Shown here in pieces: positions 62,269 through 64,000 of a stretch of DNA of 64,000 bases (position 1 is its first letter; every line of letters starts with the position of its first letter). Made by a program: the position numbers and the translations under genes. A model generated the notes under the pieces. That model searched no databases. It saw only the letters and a program-made list of their open reading frames with translations, and was not told the origin of the DNA. The stretch lies in NCBI GenBank assembly GCA_951813255.1, contig OX638353.1:1798001-1862000 (forward strand). The letters run 5' to 3'. Source of the stretch: an uncultured Dehalococcoidia bacterium. Lineage in GTDB: Bacteria; Chloroflexota; Dehalococcoidia; Lucifugimonadales; JAAXIE01.

Positions 62269-64000
62269 CTAGATTACGGTCCTCTGAATTTCGCGCCAGA
62301 CTTTTTCGTCTTTAGTGGGCATGGTGATGTCGGTGACGCCCAGAGGCGAGAGGGCGTCGGCCACGGCGTTCATGATGGTGGCGGCTGAGGAGATGGTGGG
62401 GCTTTCGCCCATGCCCTTGGCGCCGATGGGGTTGTGGGGACTGGGGCTTACGGTGCTGTCGAGGATGAAGCTGGGGAGGTCTTCGGCGGTAGGCATGGCG
62501 TAGTCGAGGAAGGTGCCCGTGAGCATCTGGCCCTGCTGGTCCCAGAGAGCTTCTTCCATCAGGGCGGGGCCGATACCCTGGGCGAGGCCGCCGTGGACTT
62601 GGCCCTCTACGATCATGGGGTTCACAACGACGCCGCAGTCGTCGACGGCCACGTACTGCTCGAGGGTTACGCGGCCTGTGGCGGGGTCGATGCTCACGAC
62701 TGCGACGTTGGCGCAGAATGGGAAGGTATATCCTGGGGGCTCCCAATAGTTGGTTGCTTCAAGGCCACGCTCAATGTTGCTGGCGGAGGTGCGCACGCCG
62801 TAAGCGTGGGCGCCGATATCAGCCCAGGTCACTTCGCGGCCCTCGATGTCCTCGGCGACAAAGGCGCCATTCTCGAGAGACACGTACTCTGGGTCGGTGC
62901 GGAGGAGTTCGGCGGCGATCTCGAAGGCCCGCTCTTTCACCTCGCGACTGGCGTTCAGCAGCGCGGTTCCACCGACGACGAGGGAGCGACTGGCAAAGGT
63001 GCCCACTCCGGGAGGGACGACGTGGGTGTCGCCCCATATGACTTGGACGTCGGAGACGGGGACTTCCATTTCGTCGGCGACGATCTGGGCGAAGCTGGTC
63101 TCGAGTCCTTGGCCGTGAGGGGAGGAGCCGGTGGATACGGTCATCTTGCCGGTGGTTTCCACACGGAGGGAGGCGCTTTCGTAGGACGGCCGGGGCGTCA
63201 GGCCGCCACCGGGGCCGAAGCCGGAGGCGTCGACGGTGGTGGCGAGACCGATGCCAAGGAGTTCTCCACGTTCGCGGGCTTGTCGCTGGCGCGCACGCAG
63301 GCCGTCGTAGTCGGCCACGGTGAGGGCTTTGGCGAAGGTGGCATGGTAGTCACCGCTGTCGTACGTAAGGCCCGTGGGGGCACGGTAGGGGAGGGCGTGA
63401 GATGGGATGAGGTTGCGGCGACGGATTTCGGCAGGGTCGAGAGCGAGTTCTCCGGCGATGAGGTCCATTACACGTTCTGCTACGTAGGAGCTGGCGTGCT
63501 GACCGTAGCCGCGATATGGGCCCACGGGCACCTTGTTGGTGTAAATGCCGTAGCTGTTCCAAGCGACGTTGCGCACTTGGTAGGGGCCTTGGATGCCCAA
63601 GGGGGTGAGACCTCCCACGACGGAGTGGGACGGGCCACGGCAGTAGGAGCCCATGTCGGTGTAGTAGTCCACCTTTAGGCCGGTCAGCAGTCCCGTTTGG
63701 TCGTAGGCACCCTCGACGTATTGGATTTCGCCACGTCCGTGGACGGTGGTGGTGAAGTGCTCCCGTCGCTGTTCCACCCATTTGACTGGGCGGCCGACAT
63801 CCTTGGAGAGGACGGAGGCGATGATGGTCTCGGAGTAGGTGTCGACCTTGGCTCCAAAACCTCCGCCGACGTCTTGGGAGTAAATTCTGACGCGGCTGTG
63901 GGGTATGCCGAGCATGGTGGCGACGTTGTCGCGCTCGAAGTGAGGACTCTGGGTGCTGACCCAGATTTCGAGGTTGTCCGTTCCGCGGTCGTAGTTGGCT
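62269..64000 (-). CDS. Molybdenum hydroxylase large subunit (xanthine dehydrogenase/CoxL family), 5'-partial
   Basis: The frame continues off the right edge, and 577 residues are present. It contains QDVGGGFGAKVD, the cofactor segment VGPYRGYGQ (AYRGAG-like), GSSPHGQGLETSFAQIVADE and the C-terminal GAKGMGESP with the catalytic Glu. It belongs to aldehyde/CO/xanthine dehydrogenase-like large subunits. The AYRCSFR loop of form I CO dehydrogenase is not present, so it is not that enzyme. FAD and iron-sulfur subunits may lie outside the window. Confidence 0.92.
   Translation of the reverse strand, partial: ANYDRGTDNLEIWVSTQSPHFERDNVATMLGIPHSRVRIYSQDVGGGFGAKVDTYSETIIASVLSKDVGRPVKWVEQRREHFTTTVHGRGEIQYVEGAYDQTGLLTGLKVDYYTDMGSYCRGPSHSVVGGLTPLGIQGPYQVRNVAWNSYGIYTNKVPVGPYRGYGQHASSYVAERVMDLIAGELALDPAEIRRRNLIPSHALPYRAPTGLTYDSGDYHATFAKALTVADYDGLRARQRQARERGELLGIGLATTVDASGFGPGGGLTPRPSYESASLRVETTGKMTVSTGSSPHGQGLETSFAQIVADEMEVPVSDVQVIWGDTHVVPPGVGTFASRSLVVGGTALLNASREVKERAFEIAAELLRTDPEYVSLENGAFVAEDIEGREVTWADIGAHAYGVRTSASNIERGLEATNYWEPPGYTFPFCANVAVVSIDPATGRVTLEQYVAVDDCGVVVNPMIVEGQVHGGLAQGIGPALMEEALWDQQGQMLTGTFLDYAMPTAEDLPSFILDSTVSPSPHNPIGAKGMGESPTISSAATIMNAVADALSPLGVTDITMPTKDEKVWREIQRTVI

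Noticed and set aside
62434..63678. A 414-codon plus-strand frame opposite the molybdenum hydroxylase
   Set aside because: It is Gly/Val/Ala-rich antisense to a conserved enzyme with clear motifs.

Overview
The window is a GC-rich, gene-dense bacterial chromosome fragment. Its content suggests a heterotrophic Chloroflexota lineage, possibly SAR202 or another Dehalococcoidia-like group: a branched-chain amino-acid (Liv) transport operon, stand-alone solute-binding lipoproteins, Rieske ring-hydroxylating oxygenases, a molybdenum hydroxylase large subunit, VOC-fold proteins, amidohydrolases and a very large cadherin/Ig-like surface protein. The placement is an inference from gene families. There is no rRNA, tRNA or CRISPR array that I can recognise, and no clear insertion sequence.

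Layout. 0-4 kb: a partial amidohydrolase (-), then a copper amine oxidase closely followed by a polar amino-acid-binding lipoprotein (+). 3.8-7 kb: an OmpR/BaeS-type two-component pair coupled to RNase D (-). 7.1-13.1 kb: a six-gene Liv operon (-) that starts with a Liv-type binding lipoprotein and ends with a family-3 binding lipoprotein; a promoter and an 11-bp-stem intercistronic hairpin are visible. 13.1-14.8 kb: a long intergenic region full of short repeats and palindromes, with a near-consensus promoter that has no gene behind it. 14.8-18.8 kb: type II glutamine synthetase, a family-5 peptide-binding lipoprotein, and a voltage-gated channel with a TLEGW filter. 18.9-22.9 kb: an operon of an SppA-like protease, a DUF4350-like membrane-anchored protein and a duplicated coiled-coil lipoprotein. 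23.2-25.0 kb: a small membrane protein, a DUF3574 lipoprotein and a HAD phosphatase. 25.1-35.9 kb: one 3610-residue surface protein. 36-43.9 kb: nuclease and Rieske oxygenase (-), then formate-tetrahydrofolate ligase, M20 peptidase, a second oxygenase with its beta subunit, a 76-residue unknown and peptidase E (+). 43.9-48.7 kb: an ABC exporter and an M16 peptidase (-). 49.1-52.6 kb: amidohydrolase, a conserved unknown and two adjacent PD-(D/E)XK nuclease-like genes (+). 52.6-53.5 kb: an array of degenerate intergenic repeats. 53.5-58.7 kb: a fluoroacetate-dehalogenase-like hydrolase, RidA, another hydrolase, a ketopantoate-reductase-like protein, an MFS transporter and a K+ channel. 58.9-61.3 kb: a quinol nitric oxide reductase gene broken by two frameshifts. 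61.4-64 kb: two tandem VOC proteins and a partial molybdenum hydroxylase large subunit.

Most genes fit uptake and breakdown of amino acids, peptides and small organic acids, and one-carbon and nitrogen assimilation (Liv system, glutamine synthetase, amine oxidase, formate-THF ligase). The items most worth a second look are the higher-order 1983-bp repeat in the giant surface gene, the candidate prokaryotic calcium channel, the nuclease-like gene pair next to the repeat array, the dispersed CAG(C/A)TAC intergenic motif, and the dehalogenase with a complete set of defluorinase residues.
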